A DNA stretch of 64,000 nucleotides, from contig NC_091971.1 of assembly GCF_036711975.1 (NCBI RefSeq), forward strand, positions 5,091,501 through 5,155,500, read 5' to 3'. Both the position numbers and the translations under genes were made by a program. Within the stretch, counting starts at the first letter, position 1. Each line of letters begins with the position of its first letter. This document shows, piece by piece, positions 48,606-61,029 of this stretch. A model generated the notes under the pieces. It was not told the origin of the DNA, did not search any database, and saw nothing but the letters and a program-made list of their open reading frames with translations. This DNA is from Onthophagus taurus (lineage: Eukaryota > Arthropoda > Insecta > Coleoptera > Scarabaeidae).

Positions 48606-51600
48606 TTATTTCATTCCCAATTTAGATTTAAATACTTCTTCAGCTATTTGATACAGATTTTCAGCAATTCCACCTCCCATTTTTTGTACCATATCATAAA
48701 ACATTCCTTTTTTCTTCAATAAAATGTAGGGATAATCAAACTCAATCATTTCCCCACCACTCATGACCAAAACGAAATCACAATCGATTATCGTTTGTAA
48801 TCTATGAGCTATAATTAAAATTGTGCACTCCTCAAATTTCCTTTTAATAGTTTTTTGGATTAAATTGTCGGTTTTTGGGTCAACATTAGCTGTGGCCTCA
48901 TCCATAATTAAAATTTTATTTTTTCTTATAAGTGCCCGAGCCAAACAAACTAATTGTCGTTGGCCGACACTTAATTTTGAACCTCCTTCAATTATTTTGG
49001 TTAAAAGACCGTCGGGGAATTCTTTAACGACCTCTTTTAATTCGACCTCCTCCAAAACGTTCCATAATTCCGCGTCGGTAAATTCGTTAAATGGATCTAA
49101 ATTGTTTCGCATCGTGTCCGAAAACAGTATCGGATCTTGCGGGATAATCGAAATTTTTTTTCGTAAATTATAAAGAGGGATCCTTTTAATATCAACACCA
49201 TCAATACGAATAAACCCATCCGTGTATGCCAATTGAAAAAGTGACGCGCAAATTGAAGATTTTCCAGCTCCGGTTCGCCCGACGATTCCAATTTTCGATT
49301 TCGATTCGATTACAAAATTTAAATCTTTTAATACGACTTTTGAATTTATATTGTATTTTAAATTAACATTGATAAATTCGATTTTTCCGTGAATAGGCCA
49401 AGATTTTTCAGGGATTAAATCTCGATTATCTTGATTGTCTTCACCATCAACGTCCAGACTTGAATATTCCATCATTCTTTCGACCGAAGTCATATTAACC
49501 ATCTGATCATTCGTTAATCTAACGCACCATTGCACTATAGTTACCAGCGCTAAACATTGAACTATTACTAATCCTGCTGCGGCATCACGTAAATCTTAAA
49601 AAGAAGTAATTATAAATAAGATTTTTTTTTTAAATCTCATTTTACCATTAATAAAAAACAGTGTAAATGAAATAAACCATAACACAATAACCATTATAAA
49701 ATCAATTAAAATCCCAAAAGCATGTCCACTAGATATATGCATAAACCAAGAGGATGTGTGAAAATCTTGGGTGAAATCAAAGATGTTTTTATAATATTCT
49801 TCCTTATTAAAAACTCTTATTAAAGATAATCCATTAAACGATGTTTTTACATGAGTATAAAGTGGACTTTTTGCTAAAAAAAATTTATTATTGTTAAAAT
49901 TTGATTTGCCTCGGCTTCACCAGCTGCGGTTGTAAATATTTTGAACCCAGCGATTAAGACTGTATCAACCTCAGACTGGGCATCATATTGAGGCACCTCG
50001 GCTTTGGCTAATTAATCAATAAAAATAAACCATAATCTAATAATAATGCTGAATAACAATTAAAACTAGATATTGAACTAGAAACATTCGGGTTTAGCAG
50101 CACGTCTCTTAAAACGTCTAAATCCAAATGATTCTAGTTCTACTATATAATCTAATATACGTACTTTTCTAATACGCATATTTAACCTTTCAACTACTTC
50201 AATAAAAATGTACAACAATTTAACGCTGAATAACAATTAAAACTTCTAGTTTTACACTAGTACTACCATAATGAAGAACTAACACTATACCTAGAACTAG
50301 AATCATTTGGGTTTAGCCGCACGTCTCTAAAGACGGCTAAACCCGAATGATTCTAGATCTAGGTATAGTGTTGGTTCTAGTTTTATACTAGCACTATCAC
50401 TAGAACTAACACAAGATCTAACATAGTAACAGTGCTAGTGTAAAACTAGTACTAACACTAGACCTAGAACCCGAATGATTCTAGTTCTAGATATAGTGCT
50501 AGTTCTAGTTTTACATTTGCACTGTCACTAGAGCTAACATTAGACCTAGAACTAGAATCATTTGGGTTTAGCCGCACGTCTCTAAAGACGGCTAAACCCG
50601 AATGTTAGTTCTAGTGACAGTGCAAGTGTAAAACTAGAACTAGCACTATACCTAGAACTAGAATCATTCAGGTTTAACCGTCTTTAGAGACGTGCGGCTA
50701 AACCCAAATGATTCTAGTTCTAGGTATAGTGTTAGTTCTAGTTTTACACTAACACTGTTGCTATGTAGAATTAACACTATACCTAGAACTAGAATCATTC
50801 GGGTTTAGCCGTCTTTAGAGACATGCGGCTAAACCCGAATGATTCTAGTTCTAGGTATAGTGCTAGTTCTAGTTTTACACTTGCACTGTCACTAGAACTA
50901 ACATTAGACCTAAAACTAGAAACATTTGGGTTTAGCCGCACGTCTCTAAAGACGGCTAAACCCGAATGATTCTAGTTCTAGATATAGTGTTAGTTCTAGT
51001 TTTACACTTGCACTGTCACTAGAACTAACACTAGACCTAGAACTAGAATCATTTGGGTTTAGCAGTACCTACGTCTCTTAAGACGGCTCTACGATCATCT
51101 CGGCCGCTGCCGGCCTCGGCTTTACCAAGTACGACTGTAGATCTTTTGATTCTCAGTGATTAACATTATATTAATCATTTCAATTTCTTAAACTTACTTA
51201 TTGCTTCAAGTCTTTTAACTGCTAAACATGTTGGGAAAGTGAACCTCATCAAAAATTGAGTTCCAATGATTCCAATTATAAAAATAAACGCAAACCAATA
51301 GCAATAGTAACCAATTATAATAATAATCACAAAAACAATAAATAAATTCTAAAAAAATAAGATTCTTTAATTTTTGTATTAAGTAACTCAAATGTTTAAC
51401 TTACAATTATACCATCTACAAAAATTATCGGAAGAAACTCATCGGTTGTTGATAAATCTTTAGAAAATCGATTTAAAATTCTCCCTGAAGGAGTCGTGTG
51501 AAAGAAAATCATCGGTGCGTTGATAACTTTTTTTAGTACAAGTTCGTGTAAATTTTTTGAGGAATTAATCAAAATATTTAGGGAAGTGACATGACCTATT

Positions 51601-54212
51601 ATTGCGGCTACGATAACTACAACGACCGCAATTGAAAAAATTGTAAATAAATCTTCTCTGGTTAAAGACAAATTCATTGAATATATCTTAAAATCGATGT
51701 TACTCCTAAAATAATTAACTCTTAGAAATGAAGAAAATAAACACCAAAATATCTTACCAAAAAGTTATTATCATATCAAACGCGCCGAAACAAATTAAAA
51801 AAGTTAATGTTGATAACAAAGAAAGTGCAAAGAAAGACAAACTTTTACTGAGTTTAAAATAATTTTTGTAAACTTTAAAAGAAACAGCTCCGGTTGTTAA
51901 AAATTCTTTTTCTTCAATTTCCATGGTGTTTTTACCTAGATGGCATTCCCCATGATAAATTTCCTTAGAATCTATATTCTCCTCATCATCACTCCTTTGT
52001 AACAACCTCAAAAAATCTAAATTATCCTTTTGTACTTTCTTATAAGTTCCTTCAAAAGAAATCCTCCCATTTTCAAAAAAATAAATATAATCCACGTATT
52101 TTAAAAATTGCAATTGATTCGTAACCAAAACAACTATTTTGTCGCTCAAAAATTTACATAAACACTCTTTAAAAATGATTTCAGCAACGTGGGGATCAAC
52201 AGCAGAAAGCGGATCATCTAAGAGGTAAATATCCGACTGTAAATAAACAGCTCGTGCTAAATTAATTCGAACTTTTTGACCACCACTTAAATTTTCGCCG
52301 TTTTCTATGATTAAGGTGTTATCTCCGTTTGGTAATAAAGAAATGTCGCGCTCTAAAGCGCAAACTTTAATGACCGTTTTATAACGTTCTTCATTAAAAT
52401 CGTGTCCGAATAAAATGTTTTCTTTTAAAGTCCCCGGGAAAATCCACGCTTCTTGAGACGAATAAGAAACTGTTCCGGAAACGAACGTTTCGCCACTCTT
52501 AATGAAAAGTTCGTTTAAGATTGTGTTTAAAAAGCTACTTTTCCCACCTCCAACTTGACCAATAATCGCTATGAATCGCGGATTTGGTATTAAAAGGTTT
52601 AAATCTTGTAAAGTATTTTCTGTGGAATTTAAGTCCCAAACGGAGGAAACGTTTTTAAATTCGATAAAAATTCGGTTATCCCCGGATTTTTTGTGATGGT
52701 GTTTGCGTATTTCTTCGAGTTGAAGAAAGTTTTGGATTCTTTTGAAGGAAGCTTTCACTTCGGCGACTCGAAAAAGCCCGTTTGGAACAAATACGTTTAC
52801 GTTTAATCTCAACATGTTGTAATAGACGAATATTGTGAAGACGTGGATGTAAGTTAGGGTGTGCCCTAAGAGATAATAAAGAAGGAGACTTAGGAATATC
52901 CCCACTTTTGGTAAAACGGAGATGATTGAGGAAAACACTCCGTATCCTAATAATAAATAACGAACCTTCTTAATTTCATTTCTAAAAAAGTTATTAAGTA
53001 GGATTAAATTAATTTTGATTGTTAATTTTAGATACCGTCTGATGTCAGATATAGATTTTATAAAATATTTTTCCCAAGTGTACATTTTAATTATTTGAAT
53101 TCCAGATAAAATTTCTGTCATCATTTTGATACGTTCCCCAGCAAATTGAACTAGTTCCGTTCTTACTTTAGACATCCACTTTGTGATCAAGACTAAAAAA
53201 TTAACATGAAAAAATTAATGAATAATATACAGCTTGGCAAATCTATCTTGGTTGTTGAAGATTAAATGCGACGTGGCAAACGTTATAGATATGAAATGTA
53301 AATTTCATGCAATAAAGAACATTGAGTATTTAATTCTTCTGCGCAACTGTCGGGGTACGGTAAATTTGCCAAGCTATAATTAATTAAATAATTAATACAT
53401 TGCAATGGAATTAATCCCACAAAAATGAAAACTCCAAAAATTCCAGTCCATCCAGTTTCAAAATACAACAACAACCCAACAACAACAATTTGTAACGGAG
53501 CTATCAAAAAACTTTGCGAAAAATATGATAAATTATCGAGACGAGTTGCATCGTGGGTTATCAAATTAACCAAATAACCAACGCTTACTTTTCCCATTGC
53601 GCTTTTGCCAATCTTTAAAGATTTCCTATAGATTAAGGAGCAACAAGCAGCTCGCATATCCATATATAAATTTCGGTTTCCCCAAGCATACGAGTGAAAT
53701 GATATAACGAATAGAAGAGTCGAAATGTTCATGATTACAGCTTGGATATAAGCTTCATTTGCGGTTATTCTAACGTTATCTTTGGAGAAGTATCTTAAAA
53801 GGACTGTAAAAGATATTGTTTGGACTCCCCTAAAAAGAAATTAATAAGCCAAAAAATATCATAATCAACAAAAATTACTTTAAAATTATTTCCGCAATTA
53901 CTGCAATGGATGTCATAACAAGATGTTTTTTCCAAAATACTCTTATTAACGCCTTAATAAGTGATGGTTTCGGCTTGGTTAATTCAATTTCCCATTCTTT
54001 TTCGAGACGATCCCCTAAATTACTCGATTTTTGATCATCAATCATTAGAAATAAATCATCTTTGGTTAATGGTTTTCGAAATCCTTTTATAAAAGTTGGG
54101 ATAAACCATCTGAAAAATAGATTTAAATTAAAATCCTTAAAAGTGGTCTTGCTTACAAGAGGGTATAGTAATAAAACGGATTGATATTCTCGATGGGATT
54201 TTTTATTCCCAT
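48606..54212 (-). CDS. ABC transporter, subfamily C (MRP4-like), ABCC-2
   Basis: Exons in transcript order: 54212-54157, 54109-53879, 53829-53399, 53192-53036, 52981-51758, 51705-51405, 51348-51198, 49873-49646, 49594-48606; total 3768 bp (1255 residues). Exons 2, 4, 7 and 8 have the same length as in ABCC-1 (231, 157, 151, 228) and every intron is at the same place, so the two are tandem duplicates. TMD1-NBD1-TMD2-NBD2 exporter of the plasma membrane. NBD1 has GQVGGGKSS, LSGGQKVRINLARA, and LLDDPLSAVD, with Asn at the H-loop (LVTNQLQFL). NBD2 is canonical: GRTGAGKSS near residue 1035, KLSVGQRQ, MDEATANVDP, IIAHRLQT. The long C-terminal tail (GGIAENLYQIAEEVFKSKLG) is missing from ABCC-1. The frame reads through intron 4 (52982-53035) without a stop, so its retention would add 18 codons. 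Intron 8 (49874-51197) carries a hairpin array. Confidence 0.92.
49911..51160. repeat. Array of ~7 hairpin units flanked by a diverged ~50-bp direct repeat, in ABCC-2 intron
   Basis: Seven palindromes centred near 50110, 50325, 50585, 50690, 50820, 50950 and 51070 have arms GGGTTTAGCCG / CGGCTAAACCC around a core CACGTCTCTAAAGA. The core is in one orientation at 50325, 50585 and 50950 and inverted at 50690 and 50820. Between them run long stretches built from CTAGTTCTAGGTATAGTG-like words in both orientations. The array lies between GCCTCGGCTTCACCAGCTGC (49911) and GCCTCGGCTTTACCAAGTAC (51112), diverged direct copies that continue for ~50 bp. Confidence 0.85.
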
Positions 54213-55762
54213 CTTCACTTTCTTTAATTTTTTAGTTAACTAACTTTTAATATTTACATAAAAAATGGTTTAAATGAATTTCTAAAAGATTTAATTGGAT
54301 ATTTAACCAAATAGTTACTTGTTGGTATTTTGTCTAATTAGTTTTATTATCTTTTTATCTACAAACAAAATCGTGCACACGAGGTTAAGGTTAAAAATAT
54401 TAATTATGTATATTACAACAAAATTAAGTTAGAATTAAATAATTATTTTTAACGAAATTGTAGATGAAACGGAGAGGAATTAAAATAATTTTTGTATTAC
54501 ATAAAGTTTGATATTAAAAGTAAACACAAAAATGTTCTTATCTACGAATAGCGCATAATATTTTCAGCGTTGGTGTAGCACTTTAAATATTAACAAATAT
54601 CGAATCAGAAATTATTTTAAAATTAGACATGATTTAAGTTGGTGGTATTGAAAAAGATGACATTTGAAATATTTTGATAGGTTAAAAGTCAAAATTTTAA
54701 TATTTCTATTTTCAAAAACTTTTATAATAAGTATTAAGTACCATTTTTTGAATCTTTACATAATATTAGATATTGTGTCTTTGCTTAACATCGCATACCT
54801 CTTAAAATGTGCACATTGTGCACAATGGACACATTTCTTTCCAACCTGACTCATTTCTATATACTACTTATACCACTCATTAGTTATGAAAAGATTGATG
54901 TTGGTTGAACAGATCGATCTCAAAATCCTCAAGGACGTGAAGAGTCCTTGAGGATTTTGAGATGTCCTCTAAGCTTACCTCGGTGTATGTTACTTTATAT
55001 TATTGTGAAAGCTGCAAATTGAGTTTCTTGGACACCTAGAAAGTCAACCTAAAGTTGGGGTAATTATAGAGCTTTCGTTTAAGCGTTTTTAAACACTTTT
55101 TTAAACCAAACAAAACTTTTTTGACAACTGACAGCTTATTTTAAACTAACTTAACTCATTACAAATTTAATTTTTGTTTTTACTCCATAGATGGCAGTAG
55201 TATATATCGGTAAATGTAAATAACTAGTCAAGAATATTTAATGTTTAAAGTGTTTTTAATAAAGAAAACCTTTTATAAAACCACAAATTTATTTTTAACT
55301 ATATTTAAATTGTTAATTTTGAAAAATATTGACATACATATGACATCTGAAATATGAAACACAATTATGACAGCTTAATTGTCAAAATTTTAACGTAATC
55401 GTTACACAAATTTAAAATAATTAAACCAAGAATAAACATTTTAATGAATATAATAATAAAAACTTTCCCAATGCATGCCCACCTTTACACGATTTTGAAA
55501 TCTATTAATACCTTTAAAACACAAAGGGGTTGTTTGGATAAGAGTAAAAGTGATTTGGGTTGCCTACAACCGGGAAACGTAAAGTAGTAAACAAACGGTT
55601 CCAGCAACCGGCGGCACAGAGACCACAAGAAAAAGGGGACCGGTTTGTATGGTTTAGTCGCGTAGGTGATAGAGGCACGGTGATGTGCGTTGTAACCGAA
55701 CGATAAATTTCTTTCGATTCAACTAAAACCACCCTCTTTCACCAAACCCCGGTATTTTCGCA
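54213..55762. other. Intergenic spacer between ABCC-2 and the plus-strand gene
   Basis: AT-rich to 55480, then richer in G+C up to 55760 next to the promoter of the plus-strand gene. Apart from the hairpin at 54917-54963 no feature was found. A 72-codon minus-strand frame at 55514-55732 has no recognisable family features. Confidence 0.45.
54917..54963. repeat. Perfect 20-bp-arm hairpin
   Basis: ATCTCAAAATCCTCAAGGAC (54917-54936) is followed after 7 bp by its exact reverse complement (54944-54963). It lies about 700 bp upstream of the ABCC-2 start. No T-run or A-run of a terminator type follows. Confidence 0.85.
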
Positions 55763-55770
55763 TTTATAAA
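55763..55770 (+). promoter_or_regulatory. Possible TATA box of the plus-strand gene
   Basis: TTTATAAA about 125 bp before the ATG at 55892, in a locally G+C-richer stretch. Spacing to a likely start site near 55790-55800 is normal. Confidence 0.4.
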
Positions 55771-55891
55771 CATCCCCGGGTTTCCGCATTGAGAGCTTTT
55801 CGCGTACCGTTAGTTACGTTTACTCACCACAAGTGAATCTACAACAAAAAACATCGTGTTATGTTAAAATAGGCGAACAAGTGTATCGAAA

Positions 55892-58800
55892 ATGAACGGG
55901 ATTGGATCTGTGACACCACAAGAATTATTCGTCAAGGAGGTAAAGTAAATAAAAATAAAATGTTTCTTTCATCACTTTTATATTAGATTTTTTTTTGTGG
56001 TCATTTTGTTTAAGTAACTTTAATAAGATGGAGCTTTCGCTGCAGCGTTTTATATTGGAATCTAAACGATGCCGGGAACGCACATTTTTGTTTAAACTTA
56101 CACGCATCTGGCGTTTCGATAGGTGCAATGAACTAAAACGGTTTTAAAATTAAATATTAAAGAAAAATTTACGATTATTATAGATCGATAAAACATTTAT
56201 TTAATGTTATTCTCGACTTTAAGTTATTAATTAATCGAAATGGACGAAAATTAAAATGTCAAAATAGTTTTTAATATTTCATTGTCAACATTTTTCAATA
56301 CTACCAACCTAAAATGTGGTTAAAAATAATTTTTTTTTAATTAATTTTCTTCTCCAGCAAATTTGCATTTACAAATAACGGCCAACACCATTTTTTTGTC
56401 TCGCACATTTATCCTATAATTGGAAATTCCGTTATCATGTAAATCCACGTCTCTAACTTTTATGCTTTCTAATGGAGACTTTGTCGTTTGATTATAGCTT
56501 ATTTCTTGGCGTAAAAGACATTTTCGTTCAAAATTTTTAAAGAGAAGAAGGTATAAAGTATGTTCAACGATTTTTTGAACTTTGTGGAAAAGTCTACTTC
56601 TTATTACAATTTTACCAAACCTGTTTTGATTACTTAGTTTTTTAATGACATCAAAAAACACGTTTTTTTAATTCTTTGTAAAATCTGCCAATATCTTTTT
56701 CCCAATAATATTTGACTTCTCTCAACATCCTGTATCATCCATCAACATCATCCCTAATATCTCTCCTCTTTCAATATCTCTCCTCTTTCAATATCTCTCC
56801 TCTTTCAATATCTCTCCTAACGTCTTTCCTGTCGCTGCACAACATCTGATATCTCAACATCCTTCCAGATATTCTCATTTCTTTCGCCTTTTCAGCATTA
56901 GTATCTCTTTACACAGCCATTCATAACTTCCAACAATCCCTGACTTTTCTAAATAGCATTCTGGTCTCTCTCAACATCCTTCATAGCAGCTATCAACAGT
57001 TTTTCAATTTCTTCCAATTTTCTAATAACTTCAAAGAACACGTTTTCTTAATTCTCTGTAAAATCTGCCAATATCTTTGTGCTTTTTCCCAATAGTATTT
57101 GACTTCTCTCAACATCCTCTATCATCCATCAACATCATCCCTGATATACCCCATATCGTTTCTGATATCATTAACTTATCGTAGCATCAATGACATCTCT
57201 CATTACAACCTAGCCTCTTTCAATATTTCTTCTATCGTCTTTGCTGTCGCTACACAACATCTGATATCTCAACATCGTTCCAGATATTCTCATTTCTTTC
57301 GCCTTTTTAACATTAGTGTCTCTCTACACAGCCATTCATAACTTCCAACAATCCTTGACTTTTCTAAATAGCATTCTGGTCTCTCTCAACATCCTTCTTA
57401 GCAGCTATTAACAGTTTTTCAATTTCTTCCAATTTTCTAATAACTTCAAAGAACACGTTTTCTTAATTCTCTGTAAAACCTGCCAATATATTTGTGCTTT
57501 TTCCAAATAGTATTTGACTTCTCTCAACATCCTCTATCATCCATCAACATCATCCCTGATATCTCTCGATATCGTTTCTGATATCATTAACTTATCGTAA
57601 CATCAATAACATCTCTCATTACAACCTAGCCTCTTTCAATATCTCTCCTATCGTCTTTGCTGTTGCTACACAACATCTGATATCTCAACATCGTTCCACA
57701 TATTCTCATTTCTTTCACCTTTTTAACATTAGTATCTCTCTACACAGCCATTCATAACTTCCAACAATCCCTGGCTTTTCTAAATAGCATTCTGGTCTCT
57801 CTCAACATCCTTCTTAGCAGCTATTAACAGTTTTTCAATTTCTTCCAATTTTCTAATAACTTCAAAGAACACGTTTTCTTAATTCTCTGTAAAATCTGCT
57901 AATATCTTTGTGCTTTTTCCCAATAGTATTTGACATCTCTCAACATCCTCTATCATCCATCAACATCATCCCTGATATACCCCATATCGTTTCTGATATC
58001 ATTAACTTATCGTAACATCAATAACATCTCTCATTACAACCTAGCCTCTTTCTATATCTCTCCTATCGTCTTTGCTGTTGCTACACAACATCTGATATCT
58101 CAACATCGTTCTAATGTTCTCATTTCTTTGGCCTTTTCAACATTGGTATCTCTCTACACAGCCATTCATAACTTCCAACAATCCCTGACTTTTCTAAATA
58201 GCATTCTGGTCTCTCTCAACATCCTTCTTAGCAGTCATCAACAGTTTTTCAATTTCTTCCAATTTTCTAATAACTTCAAAGAACACGTTTTCTTAATTCT
58301 CTGTAAAATCTGCCAATATCTTTGTGATTTTTCCTAATAGTAGTTGACTTCTCTCAACATCCTCTATCATTCATCAACATCATCCCTGATATACCCCATA
58401 TCATTTCTGATATCATTAACTCATTGATGTTACGAATGACATCTCTCATTACAACTTAGCCTCTTTCAATATCTCTCCTATCGTCTTTGCTGTTGCTACA
58501 CAACATCTGATATCTCAACATCGTTCCAGATATTCTCATTTCTTTCGCCTTTTCAACATTAGTATCTCTCTACACGGCCATTCATAACTTCCAACAATCC
58601 CTGACTTTTCTAAATAGCATTCTGGTCTCTCTCAACATCCTTCGTAGCAGCTATCAACAGTTTTTCAATTTCTTCCAATTTTCTAATAACTTCAAAGAAC
58701 ACGTTTTCTTAATTCTCTGTAAAATCTGCCAATATCTTTGTGATTTTTCCTAATAGTAGTTGACTTCTCTCAACATCCTCTGTCATCCATTAAAATCATC

Positions 58801-59586
58801 CCTGTTATCTCTCCATATCGTTTCTGATATCATTAACCTATTCTGACATCTCTCATTACAACCAAGCCTCTCTCAATATCTCTCCCATCATCTATTAATA
58901 TCATCTTTGCTGTTGCCACACAACATCTGATATCTCAACATCGTTCTAATGTTCTCATTTCTTTGGCCTTTTCAACATTGGTATCTCTCTACACAGCCAT
59001 TCATAACTTCCAACAATCCCTGACTTCTCTAAATACAATTCTGGTCTCTCTCAACATTCCTCTTACCAGCCATCAATATAATCCTCCAACATCCTTATCA
59101 TTTAACATCTCTCAATGAACTAGCTAGCAAATTTGTCCTTGATGTCTCAGGTTAATAATCACCACCTAATTTTATATCTAACTTTAACCTTGTTTTTTTT
59201 TTGTTTTGTTTATATATTTGAATTTGAAATTTTGATATCAATTTTTTATCCTTCAATCATATTTTTCTTTATCTCGCCAGTAATTAATTATTGGTTGGAT
59301 TTTGTACTGCCGACTTTCGTCAGATTTGATAAAAGGCTTACGCCCGAAACAATATCTTTTAGTTTGCCTTCGGTTTTGTGGTTAGCAGCTTGTAGTAAAA
59401 CCGTAATCTTCGGAGTTTCAGTGTATCTTTGAAATGAGTATGACTTGTTGGAACAATGACGTCGACGACGACGTCCAGGACGTTGATTCGACGCAAGATT
59501 ACACAATCGATACGAGCTGTAGTTTTAAAAAACCCCGCGAAACAACTTCTTCCTGGAGAGACTTTTTCAAATTGGAAAATTTTACG
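55892..59586 (+). CDS. First two coding exons of an unrecognised gene (3' partial)
   Basis: Exon 55892-55939 (MNGIGSVTPQELFVKE, donor GTAAAG) joins in phase 0 to exon 59422-59586 after a TTTCAG acceptor, giving 71 residues. The second exon starts CIFEMSMTCWNNDVDDDVQ and ends SSWRDFFKLENFT before a GTAAAG donor. The later exons lie right of the window. The acidic Asp/Val stretch and WRDFF do not identify a family for me. Both introns hold satellites (G, H). The intron 55940-59421 also includes a 106-codon minus-strand open frame (56341-56661) without known motifs. Exon 1 has a promoter-like setting; exon 2 is supported by frame and splice sites only. Confidence 0.5.
56341..56661 (-). CDS. Hypothetical 106-codon open frame inside an intron
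   Basis: An open frame starting MFFDVIKKLSNQNRFGK and ending in a stop at 56341, in otherwise AT-rich intron sequence, outside the satellite. Composition is protein-like (mixed hydrophobic and charged, few runs), but there is no motif I recognise and no sign of splicing. It may be chance or a piece of an old element. Confidence 0.2.
   Translation of the reverse strand: MFFDVIKKLSNQNRFGKIVIRSRLFHKVQKIVEHTLYLLLFKNFERKCLLRQEISYNQTTKSPLESIKVRDVDLHDNGISNYRINVRDKKMVLAVICKCKFAGEEN
56700..59110. repeat. Satellite G: ~415-bp pyrimidine-rich monomer, ~6 copies
   Basis: AACACGTTTTCTTAATTCTC recurs at about 57042, 57451, 57869, 58286 and 58698, steps of ~410-418 bp, with a diverged first copy near 56655. 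The plus strand is strongly C+T rich, with words such as TCTCTCAACATCC and GATATCTCAACATC repeated inside a unit. A 17-bp sub-repeat (TATCTCTCCTCTTTCAA) occurs three times at 56758-56815. It lies in the first intron of the plus-strand gene. Confidence 0.92.
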
Positions 59587-61020
59587 GTAAAGAAATTAAT
59601 TAATACATTTCTTATGTATTTCAATACATTTATTAGAAATAATTTTTTTAACGTACTCATTGTACAATACAATTGCGTGTTTTAGCGCAATTAATTAAGC
59701 AAATTCGCTATGTTGCTTTTGCATGACCTCGTTCCGCCCTTAATTCGATAAGCGTTTAAATATCAACAGGGTAACGAAGTGTGTATTTCAGGAGTGTATT
59801 TTGAATCTGTTTTTCTTATAAATACTCAATCTTATTGACTTTATAGCTAATGTTTGTTTTTGGCGATGATAACCCGAACGATTCATTATCATTACTTCGT
59901 TGAATATCGCAGTTTTATAGGAAAAATTATTACTTACAATTCTCTTAAACTAAATTATAAATACCGGTGACACAAAATTTATTGCCATTAAATCGTAATG
60001 ACTTCAAACATACAGAATAAAAAGTGTAATCGTAGAATTAAATTTGTACAAAGGATTGTAATGAAATTGAAACGAAATAAAAATAAGGTAACTATACTTT
60101 TATTTATAAAGATATTCTTTGTCTGATTATATCCTGAGACACACAATGTTTGTTTTGAGTTTGTTATCAATGTCTTGATGTTTTTTCATATCGGCTACGT
60201 TCAATAACTTTAATATAGGATGAAAAATTTATTTAATCACGGCTTTTCTCGACATCGCATCATTTTGAAATTAAATTCGATATAAAATGAACGTAATAAA
60301 AACATTACTTTCATTTCTGCAACTTTCAAACGTATTCATTCTCAATCTCTTGTAAATTTCAATTTGATTTCGACACAATTTCATTATCGCTTTAAAAGTT
60401 ACAACACCTTCGGTTGTTGTACGACGACGTCACCTCTACCAAATCTGTAACTGCCGGTGTTCATGTTCCGGATAAGGCGACATTGTTAACGCGATGAGGT
60501 CATGATCGTCAAAAGATTACCTAAGGGGATTATAAACGTTATAAATCCATAAAACATCCGTATCAATTTTCAATTAAATTAGTTTTCAAATAACTAACCT
60601 AAATAAATAGCCTAAAAGAGATGACTTGAATTGATTGCAACCTCATTTTACAAAACTTCATCTAGTTTGGCGAGGTATCTTCGTTTCAAAATGATTTTGA
60701 TCAACCTTATTACAATCAAAAAGGTATCAAAATGTATCCATACTTATTAAAGTTTATTCAAAATGATGAAAATTGCATCTAAAATAGTACAAAGCAGGTT
60801 TGTTGTATTGAAAATTGTTCATGATGAATAAAAGTTAATTGGAAATGTTTAGAACCTTGTCTAAATGATTGAAAATTGTGTGGCAATCTTTTAAAACTTG
60901 TCTAAATAATTCACAACTGGTTCATATTCATCCCAAGATGTTCAAAATTACTAAAAATTGCATTTAGAATTGTACCAATTAGGTTTATAGCGTTGCAGAA
61001 TTGTTCATATAATCGTTTAA
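59587..61020. other. Intron sequence of the plus-strand gene, nothing recognised
   Basis: AT-rich with no supported exon. Repeated TTGAAAATTG/TTCATAATG-type words around 60750-61000 lead into satellite H. Confidence 0.4.
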
Positions 61021-61029
61021 CTATCCAGA

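Noticed and set aside
48823..49173. Plus-strand 116-codon frame
   Set aside because: Antisense shadow of the ABCC-2 NBD2 exon.
55514..55732. Minus-strand 72-codon frame near the plus-strand promoter
   Set aside because: Lies in the promoter-proximal G+C-rich DNA, with no motif or splice support.
57099..58337. Plus-strand Ser-rich frames in satellite G
   Set aside because: Near-identical products from neighbouring satellite units; not genes.
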